Shown here: piece by piece, positions 37,119 through 45,053 of the stretch | How positions within the stretch are numbered: the first letter of the stretch is position 1 | Layout of the letters: every line of letters starts with the position of its first letter | Assembly (NCBI RefSeq): GCF_024220585.1 | Contig: NZ_JAMXKF010000001.1 | Coordinates: 1,188,033 to 1,252,032, forward strand | DNA length: 64,000 nt | Origin: Dyadobacter diqingensis | GTDB taxonomy: Bacteria > Bacteroidota > Bacteroidia > Cytophagales > Spirosomataceae | Direction of reading: 5' to 3' | Notes under the pieces: model-generated | The model's input: the letters and a program-made list of their open reading frames with translations, nothing else | Told to the model about the DNA's origin: nothing | The model's database searches: none | Made by a program: the position numbers and the translations under genes

Positions 37119-40100
37119 TCATAAGTTCAACGATCCGGTCCAAAATTCACGGCTATAAACGCGCCTGACCGGCCAGTTTTTCAACCGTAAAAGAAGGGGT
37201 AAATAAGCGTGTGGTTCTTTTGACGATTTACTTCGGTGATATAAATCATCGTCGGTCAAAACCAGACCTTTATATACCCCTTCTTCTTTTTCCGTCAGAT
37301 CAGAAAAAGGAAGTTCTTTAATAAGCTCCGGTTTCAATTTTGCCAGACGGTCTTTTAATAACCAGTCAGATCTGAATCGTTCCGTGGTTAAAGGCTTCGG
37401 CTGATAATTCCCTTCGGAAACCTCCTGCGCATATTGCAGATAAGCCTTTAACAATCTCGGGCCCTGATTGGCCGTTTGATCGGTCTGTAATTGTGATGGC
37501 CAGACACTGGTCACAAAGTATATTTTTTCTCTCGCACGGGTGACAGCCACATTCAGGCGATTTTCGCCGCCCTGGGAATTCAAACTGCCAAAATGAACAG
37601 AAAGTTTTCCTTTTTCGTCAGGTGCATAACCCATCGAAAAAATGATAATATCCCGTTCATCTCCCTGAACATTTTCAATATTTTTAACAAATAATCCTTC
37701 CGCCGTCACATGCTCCCGTTCCAGGATTTCCTGAATGAGCTGCTGCTGGTAGAAGTTAAAGGTTACAACGCCCAGACTTTTTCCCGTTGCACTCAGCCCT
37801 TTTACCAGTTCGACAACCTTTTCAGCTTCGACCAGATTGGTATTTTGTTTCCAGACTCCCTCTGTTTTTACATAATTTATCCCCGGTTCCTGTTTGTTGA
37901 TCAGGTTAAAATCGGGTAACAAACGCAGCGAATTCTTATAAAAATGCTGATTTGAAAAGTCGATAAGGTCAAGGGACAGGCTTCGATAGTGCCCGGAAAG
38001 CTGATACTGATCAAGGCTTTGGGCAGCAAGATCCAGCAAAGATGCCACTTCCAACGCGATCGCAACGTCCTCCTCCTCTACCCTTTCCTCATAGCGCACC
38101 TTGTACAGGTCACTCGGCGAAAGCTGTTTACTATCACCCGCAACAACCAATTGCTTCCCCCTGAACGCAGCCGGCAAGCCATACTCCGCATAACACTGGG
38201 AGGCCTCATCGAAGATCACCAGATCAAAAAGTCCGGCTTCCATCGGAAATATTGCAGAAACAGCTTCGGGTGAAGCCATCCAGCACGGGATCAGAGAAAA
38301 TACATCCTCAGAATGATTTTCAAGTAATTTCCGTATCGGCCAGATCTTCCTTTTTTTAGTAACCTGATGATTTAATTCACGGTAGGTTACCCGATTTCCA
38401 AGCCTGTTTTTTTCGATATTTTTGTAGGTCGTTTCTCTGAGTTTGATACCTGTGATGTCACGGCTCAAACCTTCTTTTTGCCCGATACTATCCTGCAATT
38501 GCTCTTCCCACTGCTGCATTTTAAGGGAAGTTACGGCGCGAAGTTCCGGATATTTATTCTCAATATGTTCAATCCATTCCAGCGCAATGCTGTTCTCGAA
38601 TAGTCTTACAATCTCCTCGGAAAATGTATAACTCAACTTTTCACTTTTATCCAGAATCCTTTTGGAAGCAGACTGCTCATGCGAAGTCATTTCCAATCCA
38701 ATCCGGTCCATTTCAACAAGAGAATCAAAATCCTTACGCAAAGAAGATAAAAGTTGGTCACTATACGATTCCGGGTCTGTCACCAGTTTTTCAATTTGTT
38801 CGGGCAACAAAAACGGACTCATCATCTCTTCCAACCGGTTCCACGACTTTACCCAGGCAGTCAGCTGGTCAATATACGTCGTAAATTCATGAACCGTTGC
38901 CGATTTTCTTGCCAGGTCAGCAATCACTTCATGCCAAGGCTTAATACCAGATCTTGAAACCGCATCAGAAGCTTTTTCAGCGGTCTGGAAAAATTGGATA
39001 TGCTGCTGATCAAAAGAGGCATTAAATTCCAGATATTGATCGTCAAAATCCAGTAAAGGACTTGTCAGCCAGTTTTCCAGCTCCATCCGATTCCGGATAC
39101 GTAAGTCGAGTTTTTCCAGATGTTCAGGAGAAGTGGTAAGGCCATTTTTATTACTCACCTCAGCCACCGCCGCTTTTTCACTTCCAAATAAACTCCACCA
39201 AACGGACGACACGGAGGATTGTTTTGCTTCAATCGCCTTCCTTAATTGTCCGCGAAAAACGGAAAGATCCGTGCGGTTCAGTGTCGACTCGATGCCATCT
39301 TCTGCAAAACCTTCAAGCGCATCGGTTGTCTGCCGGATAAACGCAAGACGCTCCGCGCTATTGATGCCAGAGAACAGGTACTTTTTGAAAAGAGTATAAG
39401 TGGTTTCCGTCTGGACCAGCTCTGCAATGTCAGATAACCTTTCCAGAATCTCACTCCTGTATTTAATATAATCAACAGAAAAAGGTCTGCCCGATATTTT
39501 CTCAAACTGCCGGCTTTGATGCAGATGGGCTTCCGGCCAGTCCGAAAGCATCCGCTCCATATTTCTCAGATCGCCGATACCATATTTTGCGAAACTACGC
39601 CGGTTGTACCAATCGTGTTTTTTGTCAAAACGTAGACTATAATTGGCAAATATTTTAAAACGCCGTTTGAAATCATCCCACTGGTCGAGCCGAAAAAAAC
39701 GGTAAACATCCTTTAACGTCACGTACTCTCCTTTGGGATCACTGGTCAGGTATAGTTCCTTTACGGACACGCCCGACTCGTTTTCGTCAAATAAGGCTTT
39801 CCTGAAAGCATCCAGCTCGCCAACTGTCCGGTCAATCTGGCGGCTCTCCTGCGTAAATTGTCTTTCTAAAAAAACAGCATCCAGGCTATAATTCTGTTGC
39901 CGATACGATTCAACCTGTTCTATTTGCGTGGCAAATTGCCGGTAGAGTTCGGCTCTGTCATTTTTAAAGTCGTGGATAAGTCCAACAAAAGGATCCATTC
40001 CCACGGTTTTCAGACGCTGATAAACAACATCCAATGCCGCCCGTTTTTGACAAACCAGTAACACCCGTTTTCCCTGGGAGGCAAAATCGGCCATCAAGTT

Positions 40101-41099
40101 GCAAATCAATTGCGACTTCCCGCTTCCCGGAGGGCCTTGCACCACCACGGATTTGCCCGATTTCACAGATCGGATAATAGCCTCCTGCGACTCGTCAATT
40201 GCAAACGGCGTCAGTATTTGTTCTTCTCTTAAACTGGGGAAATCATTAACCGGCGGAAAAACCACGGTCTTCTCAACTTCGAATTCATCGCTTTCACCTT
40301 CCAGCAACAACATTTCGAGAGAATCCGCTTCGGACATTTCCAAAAGCCTGTCATAGTCCGGCACCAGGTAAGAGCCTGCCTGTGGAAAAATGCCCAGAAC
40401 AGCCTCGGGATATAATTTCAGCTCTCCGTTTTTTTCTAAAAGCTGTAAGTCAGCACTTTTCTGTATATCAAATGGTTGGAGCCGGTCTTCAAAAAGTTGT
40501 TGATTAAAATTAATTCTAAGAGGAGTTTCTTTGAGCCACTCATAAAGCTGTGTTCTGAATTCCAGCATATCTTTTGAAAAATCCTCAAAAGATTTTTCAA
40601 GGATTTCATCTGAAACCACTGCCTCATTAAAATGCGCATAGGCCAGGGCAAGACTTCTGTTAAGAGTAACGCCGATGTCGTCCCGCTCAAACAAACACCA
40701 CTGTTCACGATCGATGCGCAGCGTTACCGGGAAAAACAGTAAAGGCGCGTGAATCGGCGTACCATCAGAAAGTTTGCCTCTGACAAAAGGGTAACCAACA
40801 TACAAATCTTTCGATCCCCTTTCCTCCTCAATGAAGTGCTCCGTCCTGGCAATTTTTCGCAGGCGTTTACTCACTTCATTGACCTTTTCAAAACGAGGAT
40901 CCTGGATATCACAAACCGGTATCCTGGATTTCCTCTGTACCAGATTTTGAACAAATTCAAATGATGATTTTCCAAGGAGAAAATCCGTCTCGTGCAAATC
41001 CAGAAACTGCTCAGCAGGCAAACTCGTTAACAGAAGTGACTTGTTGCGCGTACTGAGATTGGTCAGACGTTTTAAATATGCTTTTAGGATGCGGTTCAT
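37119..41099 (-). CDS. Large UPF1-like SF1 helicase (DUF4011-like N-terminus)
   Basis: A 1326-residue helicase. The N-terminal part (LTNLSTRNKSLLL) resembles DUF4011 proteins. Walker A is GPPGSGKS at residues 322-329. A long insertion rich in charged helices (about 380-930) separates it from motif II, DEASQ at 964-968, and GDSKQLSP. The C-terminal RecA half has VQGDERDIIIFSMGY and NVAVTRAREK. All ATPase motifs are intact. No nuclease domain is recognised after the helicase. It starts 24 bp after the terC stop, so co-transcription is likely. A role in nucleic-acid repair, RNA metabolism or defence cannot be told from sequence. Confidence 0.85.
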   Translation of the reverse strand: MNRILKAYLKRLTNLSTRNKSLLLTSLPAEQFLDLHETDFLLGKSSFEFVQNLVQRKSRIPVCDIQDPRFEKVNEVSKRLRKIARTEHFIEEERGSKDLYVGYPFVRGKLSDGTPIHAPLLFFPVTLRIDREQWCLFERDDIGVTLNRSLALAYAHFNEAVVSDEILEKSFEDFSKDMLEFRTQLYEWLKETPLRINFNQQLFEDRLQPFDIQKSADLQLLEKNGELKLYPEAVLGIFPQAGSYLVPDYDRLLEMSEADSLEMLLLEGESDEFEVEKTVVFPPVNDFPSLREEQILTPFAIDESQEAIIRSVKSGKSVVVQGPPGSGKSQLICNLMADFASQGKRVLLVCQKRAALDVVYQRLKTVGMDPFVGLIHDFKNDRAELYRQFATQIEQVESYRQQNYSLDAVFLERQFTQESRQIDRTVGELDAFRKALFDENESGVSVKELYLTSDPKGEYVTLKDVYRFFRLDQWDDFKRRFKIFANYSLRFDKKHDWYNRRSFAKYGIGDLRNMERMLSDWPEAHLHQSRQFEKISGRPFSVDYIKYRSEILERLSDIAELVQTETTYTLFKKYLFSGINSAERLAFIRQTTDALEGFAEDGIESTLNRTDLSVFRGQLRKAIEAKQSSVSSVWWSLFGSEKAAVAEVSNKNGLTTSPEHLEKLDLRIRNRMELENWLTSPLLDFDDQYLEFNASFDQQHIQFFQTAEKASDAVSRSGIKPWHEVIADLARKSATVHEFTTYIDQLTAWVKSWNRLEEMMSPFLLPEQIEKLVTDPESYSDQLLSSLRKDFDSLVEMDRIGLEMTSHEQSASKRILDKSEKLSYTFSEEIVRLFENSIALEWIEHIENKYPELRAVTSLKMQQWEEQLQDSIGQKEGLSRDITGIKLRETTYKNIEKNRLGNRVTYRELNHQVTKKRKIWPIRKLLENHSEDVFSLIPCWMASPEAVSAIFPMEAGLFDLVIFDEASQCYAEYGLPAAFRGKQLVVAGDSKQLSPSDLYKVRYEERVEEEDVAIALEVASLLDLAAQSLDQYQLSGHYRSLSLDLIDFSNQHFYKNSLRLLPDFNLINKQEPGINYVKTEGVWKQNTNLVEAEKVVELVKGLSATGKSLGVVTFNFYQQQLIQEILEREHVTAEGLFVKNIENVQGDERDIIIFSMGYAPDEKGKLSVHFGSLNSQGGENRLNVAVTRAREKIYFVTSVWPSQLQTDQTANQGPRLLKAYLQYAQEVSEGNYQPKPLTTERFRSDWLLKDRLAKLKPELIKELPFSDLTEKEEGVYKGLVLTDDDLYHRSKSSKEPHAYLPLLLRLKNWPVRRVYSREFWTGSLNL

Positions 41100-41123
41100 A
41101 GCGTTTAAAACGATCCTTACCCG

Positions 41124-42197
41124 CTAACTATTGGATACCATCTCCTCAACCTCCTCTTTTTTCTCCGGAAAAATAACCGATGCCAGAATACTCACGGCAA
41201 GAATCCCCAAAATAATATACAGAGAGTACACGGTTTCAAAACCCATTGCTTCCAGTGGCTTATGTGCAAGCATTTTCCCTCCGATGAATACAAGGAGTAC
41301 ACCAAGTCCGTATTTCAGGAAGCGGAATAATCCCATAATGTTGCTTAGGAAAAAGAACATCGAACGAAGTCCCATGATGGCAAAAATATTGGAAAAGAAA
41401 ACAACGTAAGGATCTTTTGTTACCGAGAATACGGCCGGAACCGAATCCACTGCAAAAATCAAGTCGGTAAATTCAACAATTAAAACCACAACAAAAAGCG
41501 GCGTAACAAGCCATTTCCCCTTTTTCAGTACAAAGAAATGTTCGTAAACATAACGTGGGAAAACAGGAAGGTATTTCGACGCGAATTTAACAACCGGGTG
41601 CTTGGCAGGATCGATCTTCTCATCGCCGTCGCCTTCAAAGAATATTTTACCACCCTGATAAACCAGTAATAATCCAAAAATATAGATAATCCACTCAAAA
41701 CGCTGGATAAGTGCGGATCCGACGAAGATAAATACAAAACGCATGAGGATGGCACCTAAAACACCCCAGAAAAGCACTTTTTTGAAGTATTTGGCACGCA
41801 CACCAAAAGATGAGAATATTAGAATGATGACAAAAATATTATCGACCGAAAGCGCATATTCGAGGAGATATCCCGTGATAAATTCCAGCGACATGTTTTT
41901 CCTGTATATTTCAAGGCTTTCTTCGAAGTTTCCGGGGATCAGTTCTAAGTGTGGTGCATACTTGGATTTAATCCCTTCCAGTTGTTCGTAATTAACGACA
42001 CCATGCACCAAATCACCGTGCGTGTTTATCACGAGGTAAAAAACCAGCGCCAATGCAATCCAGGCAACCGTCCAGCCGGCAGCTTCGCCAAACTTTACAA
42101 CGTGATCTTTACGATTGAAGACTCCCAAATCCAAAAGGAGCATGATGCTTATCACAAGAAGGAAACCTCCAAAAAACAGAACTTCGCTAGAAAACAT
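41124..42197 (-). CDS. TerC/Alx family membrane protein
   Basis: An integral membrane protein of 357 residues with about nine helices. Family signs are LLLDLGVFNRKDHVV, EYALSVDNIFVIILIF (acidic membrane residues), IVEFTDLIFAVDSVPAVF and FSNIFAIMGLRSMFF. Relatives include Alx and TerC, linked to manganese export and tellurite resistance. No manganese riboswitch of the yybP-ykoY type was found upstream. It is the first gene of a probable two-gene unit with the helicase. Confidence 0.93.
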   Translation of the reverse strand: MFSSEVLFFGGFLLVISIMLLLDLGVFNRKDHVVKFGEAAGWTVAWIALALVFYLVINTHGDLVHGVVNYEQLEGIKSKYAPHLELIPGNFEESLEIYRKNMSLEFITGYLLEYALSVDNIFVIILIFSSFGVRAKYFKKVLFWGVLGAILMRFVFIFVGSALIQRFEWIIYIFGLLLVYQGGKIFFEGDGDEKIDPAKHPVVKFASKYLPVFPRYVYEHFFVLKKGKWLVTPLFVVVLIVEFTDLIFAVDSVPAVFSVTKDPYVVFFSNIFAIMGLRSMFFFLSNIMGLFRFLKYGLGVLLVFIGGKMLAHKPLEAMGFETVYSLYIILGILAVSILASVIFPEKKEEVEEMVSNS

Positions 42198-42716
42198 GAA
42201 AATTTATTTTTAATTAAATCAGGATAAAGTCCGGAATAAAGATGCAAGTCTCGATCCGATAAGTAAGAAATCTGATAGCCAGTATCTCTTCGCTGTACAA
42301 AGGTAATCAAAAATTGAAGTAAGGGGCTGAAATAGGACAAACGGTCGCTGGTATAATTTCCAAGCTTGAAAATTGGGAGGTGCGGATGTGGTTTTCTCCT
42401 CTCATCACCCCGACTTTTTATCTTTTTAACCATTTTATTAGAAAACCTGCCGAGATCAATTCGGGTTTAACTAAAATACCAGGCCAAAATCACCGGAAAA
42501 TTTTCGACAGGAAACAAAAAAACGCCCATTTCCACATATCAGCTGCTTTGGTTCGAAAAAAAGTTTAATTTTTTTTCAGCGTTAACTATCATGATTTACA
42601 ATTTGTTAATAAAATCTTCATCTTTTTTCCAAAAATATTTTCTCTCAGCACTTGCGTTGTATACCCTCTCTGACTACCTTTGCACCACGTTAATCAAACA
42701 ACGAAACACCAGAAAC
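42198..42716. other. 519-bp gap between terC and the tRNA genes
   Basis: No supported gene. It contains a minus-strand -7-like TACCTTTG (read from CAAAGGTA at 42298-42305) about 100 nt upstream of terC, without a clear -33 box. At the other end it carries the tRNA-Gly promoter. Confidence 0.55.
42652..42682 (+). promoter_or_regulatory. Bacteroidota-type promoter for tRNA-Gly
   Basis: TTG at 42652-42654 and TACCTTTG at 42675-42682 are separated by 20 nt, matching the phylum's -33/-7 consensus. The tRNA starts 34 nt after the -7 element. Confidence 0.75.
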
Positions 42717-42789
42717 GCAGAAGTAGCTCAGCTGGTAGAGCGCAACCTTGCCAAGGTTGAGGTCGCGAGTTCGAACCTCGTCTTCTGCT
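42717..42789 (+). tRNA. tRNA-Gly (GCC)
   Basis: Acceptor arms GCAGAAG and CTTCTGC pair fully. The D arm has AGCTCAGCTGGTAGAGC. The anticodon stem CAACC/GGTTG encloses TTGCCAA, giving anticodon GCC. The T loop is TTCGAAC. The CCA end is not encoded. A terminator follows directly. Confidence 0.97.
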
Positions 42790-42800
42790 CAGAGATATCA

Positions 42801-42823
42801 AGCACCGGAAACGGTGCTTTTTC
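42801..42823 (+). terminator. Terminator after tRNA-Gly
   Basis: Stem AGCACCG/CGGTGCT with a GAAA tetraloop, followed by TTTTT-like tail (TTTTTC). Confidence 0.8.
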
Positions 42824-42861
42824 TCATAAAAGCCGACAAACTTGTTTGAAGGCGGGCCAAT

Positions 42862-42947
42862 GCCGGGGTGGTGGAACTGGTAGACACGCAGGACTTAAAA
42901 TCCTGTGAGCCGAAACGCTCGTACGGGTTCGATTCCCGTCCCCGGTA
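42862..42947 (+). tRNA. tRNA-Leu (UAA)
   Basis: A class II tRNA of 86 nt. Acceptor arms GCCGGGG and CCCCGGT pair with one G-U. The anticodon stem CAGGA/TCCTG encloses CTTAAAA, giving TAA. A long variable arm follows (GAGCCGAAACGCTC), then the T loop TTCGATT. Confidence 0.97.
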
Positions 42948-42959
42948 CTGATTACGAAG

Positions 42960-42989
42960 GAGTTGCGAGCAATCGCGACTCTTTTTTTT
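42960..42989 (+). terminator. Terminator after tRNA-Leu (UAA)
   Basis: Stem GAGTTGCGA/TCGCGACTC with one T-G pair and a GCAA loop, followed by a run of eight T residues. Confidence 0.85.
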
Positions 42990-43005
42990 ATTTTTGTCAA
43001 TTCCT

Positions 43006-43032
43006 GGATCAGTCCGAAAATTTGGGGGGAAT
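43006..43032 (+). repeat. Left terminal inverted repeat of the IS
   Basis: Begins GGATCAGTCCG and ends TTTGGGGGGAAT. It pairs with 44450-44476 at 22 of 27 positions. Confidence 0.8.
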
Positions 43033-43079
43033 CTAAAAAAGCATTTGTTTTGCGCTGAATCAATTTGAATAGCATTGCA

Positions 43080-43098
43080 CCGCGGCGGCGGACCGCGA
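43080..43098. repeat. G+C-only tract 1 in the IS
   Basis: CCGCGGCGGCGGACCGCG contains a single A in 18 bases, in a region otherwise around 40% G+C. Its reverse complement resembles tracts 2 and 3. It lies at the point where the recognisable N-terminal-region reading frame begins. Confidence 0.6.
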
Positions 43099-43455
43099 GT
43101 CTTATCTAACCTTAGTCCGCTTCCTGTTACCCGAAGGAATTCTCAATTATTTCGAACTTTCCAAAATTGTTGAAGGTCTTACAGGTCTAAACATTTATTT
43201 GGAAGAAAAGAACTTTCCTCTTGCTAAGTATAAAGATCAAAAATTAGAATCCAAAGGTTTTTACCTGAGATATACATTCAGGATGTACCGATTCGTAATC
43301 AGCGTGTTACGCTATGTATTAAGCGCAGACGTTGGGAAGTTAAAGACACAGGAAAGATTATAAGCAGAGATTGGAATTTGGTGCAGCAGGGAACGCGAAT
43401 GACAAAGGAATTCGCGGATTTTTTAAAACCGGGCCGCCGGGCGGGGATGTATTGA
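43094..43455 (+). pseudogene. ISAon1-type transposase N-terminal-region gene, broken
   Basis: Translation gives SYLTLVRFLLPEGILNYFEL, then NIYLEEKNFPLAKYKDQ and ESKGFY. The frame then shifts by one near 43263 and continues as PIRNQRVTLCIKRRRWE, DTGKIISRDWN and GTRMTKEFADFLK. The gene ends at a TGA at 43453 just after G+C tract 2. No start codon is seen upstream, because tract 1 lies there. In related elements this small protein is encoded just ahead of the transposase. Confidence 0.75.
43429..43446. repeat. G+C-only tract 2 in the IS
   Basis: CCGGGCCGCCGGGCGGGG, 18 bases with no A or T. It replaces the expected junction between the N-terminal-region gene and the transposase gene. Confidence 0.6.
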
Positions 43456-44449
43456 TAATCATCCGGTAAGCTGCTCTCAGTTAGCCAGATATTTCCATCT
43501 GGACGGTAAACAATTTCAACAACAGTATAAAGACCATATCGGCGATTATAAGGATTGGGATCAGCGGGAACATGCGTCGGAGTGGCTATTATACTCACAA
43601 AACATAGGCCCGTATTTGAGTATTGATGAAACCTCACTTTTCAATGGCGAGCTTTATACGATTGTAACCAACAAAGCGGCAAAGGGTCGAAAAGGCTTAT
43701 TATTAGCAATGGTTAAGGGTGCCGAAGCGGCATCAGTAATCGAAATTTTGCGAAAAATATCCAGACTTGTCCGTAGCAAAGTGCGTGAAGTGACTTTGGA
43801 TATGGCCGCTAACATGGGCCGCCGCCGCGCGGAATGATTGTAAGCCAGTGTTTCCCCAAAGCGTCTAAGGTTATTGACCGCTTCCATGTTCAGAAACTAG
43901 CGTTTGATGCTGTTCAGGAGATTAGAATAAAACACCGCTGGGAAGCCCTGGATCAGGAGAATCAGGCCATTGAAGCTGCAAAACAAGCTGGTTTGCCCTA
44001 TAAACCAGAAACGCTTGTCAACGGCGATACATTAAAACAGTTGCTGGTTAGAAGTCGATATTTATTATTTAAAAGTTCTGAAAAATGGACTGCTTCACAG
44101 ATACAGCGATCACGGCTGCTCTTCGAGCGCTATCCATTAATTGAACAAGCCTATCAACTCGCAACAGGGCTAGGGACGATTTTTAGAACTTGCAAATCCA
44201 AAGAGCAGGCTTTTAAAAAGCTCGCACTTTGGTACAATACTGTCGAAGATTGTGCCCTTGATTCATTTAAAACCGTTGCGAGGTCTATCCAGGCACACTA
44301 TCTAAATATTTTAAACTTCTTTAATACATAGAAGTACGAATGCATCTGCCGAATCCTTTAATGCGAAAATTAAGACTTTTAGATCTTCATCCAGGGGAGT
44401 TAGAGATATTCCTTTTTTCTTATTCAGGTTGACTAAACTTTATGCGTAG
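43445..44449 (+). pseudogene. ISAon1-type DDE transposase, frameshifted
   Basis: The frame reads DNHPVSCSQLARYFHLDG, SIDETSLFNGELYTIVTNKA and REVTLDMAANM up to G+C tract 3 at 43816. There a shift moves the frame to IVSQCFPKASKVIDRFHVQK, LAFDAVQEIRIKHRWEALD and LKQLLVRSRYLLFK. A one-base shift near 44326 is followed by RSTNASAESFNAKIK and FFLFRLTKLYA, ending at TAG 44447-44449. The first Asp (SIDET) and second Asp (TLDMA) and the final Glu (SAESF) of the DDE type can be seen, but not in one frame. It cannot make a whole transposase. Confidence 0.85.
43816..43832. repeat. G+C-only tract 3 in the IS
   Basis: GGGCCGCCGCCGCGCGG, 17 bases with no A or T, at the frameshift inside the transposase gene. 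The truncated copy has a decayed counterpart of equal length at the same place (AGCGACCGTCGCTGCG near 44502-44517). Confidence 0.6.
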
Positions 44450-44476
44450 ATTCCCCACAACTTTTCAGCTTGATCC
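44450..44476 (-). repeat. Right terminal inverted repeat of the IS
   Basis: Reads ATTCCCCACAACTTTTC then AGCTTGATCC on the plus strand, starting one base after the transposase stop. Confidence 0.8.
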
Positions 44477-44977
44477 CTTTAGATATGGCTACTAACATGA
44501 GCGACCGTCGCTGCGATTAATCGTGAGCCAATGTTTTCCCAAAGCATCCAAAGTTATCGACAGGTTTCATGTTCAGAAACCACCTTATGATGCCGTTCAG
44601 AAGATCAGAATAAAACATCGCGGGGAAGCTCTGGATCTGGAAAATCAAGCTATCGAAGCTGCTAAACAGGTAAGCATCCCCCTACAAACCGGAAACACCT
44701 GCTAATGGAAATACATTAAAACAATTACTGGTCAATATCTATTATTTAAAAGTTCTGGCAAATGGACGGTCTCCACAAGTACAGCGTTCAAGATTACTTT
44801 TTGAACGTCATCTGCTCATTCACCAGGCTTGCCAAATAGCAACGGGGTTGGCAACAATTTTCAGAACCTGTAAATCAAAAGAGCAGGTCTTTAAAAAGCT
44901 TACGCTTTGGTATAATACTGTTGAAGATTACGGTCTGAATTGATTCAAAACCGCTATCTGGTCAATTCAAACGCACA
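44477..44977 (+). pseudogene. Second ISAon1-type transposase fragment, truncated both ends
   Basis: Homology to the first copy starts exactly at the base after its right terminal repeat (CTTTAGATATGGCT against CTTTGGATATGGCC) and runs to about 44977. Recognisable pieces are SQCFPKASKVIDRFHVQK, QKIRIKHRGEALDLENQAI and, after several shifts, RSRLLFER-like and KSKEQVFKKLTLWYNTVED. The 5' third and 3' end are missing. It is more decayed than the first copy. Confidence 0.8.
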
Positions 44978-45053
44978 TTTTGAGATAGCAAAGAAGAACA
45001 CACGGTCCGAAAACAGTGGTTTTTTGTTTAGTGTAAATTGGTATATCAATGCC

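Larger units (their letters stand above)
43006..44476 (+). mobile_element. Decayed ISAon1-like insertion sequence, full length
   Basis: A 1471-bp element recovered end to end. Its terminal inverted repeats are 43006-43032 and 44450-44476; 22 of 27 positions match, starting GGATCA and ending GGGGAAT. Inside are a broken N-terminal-region gene and a broken transposase gene on the plus strand. No target-site duplication is visible: the 8 bp on the left (CAATTCCT) and right (CTTTAGAT) differ. The left end lies about 16 bp past the tRNA-Leu terminator, and the right end abuts a second, truncated copy. Confidence 0.85.

Noticed and set aside
42198..42300. Manganese (yybP-ykoY) riboswitch before terC
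   Set aside because: TerC-family genes often have one, but I could not find its conserved paired core in the leader sequence.
42591..42908. A 105-codon frame across the tRNA genes
   Set aside because: It covers all of tRNA-Gly and part of tRNA-Leu, together with a promoter and a terminator, so it is not a protein gene.
42862..45053. tRNA-linked integrated island with att sites
   Set aside because: No repeat of the tRNA-Leu 3' end was seen to the right, and no integrase is present. Only the insertion-sequence remnants are supported.
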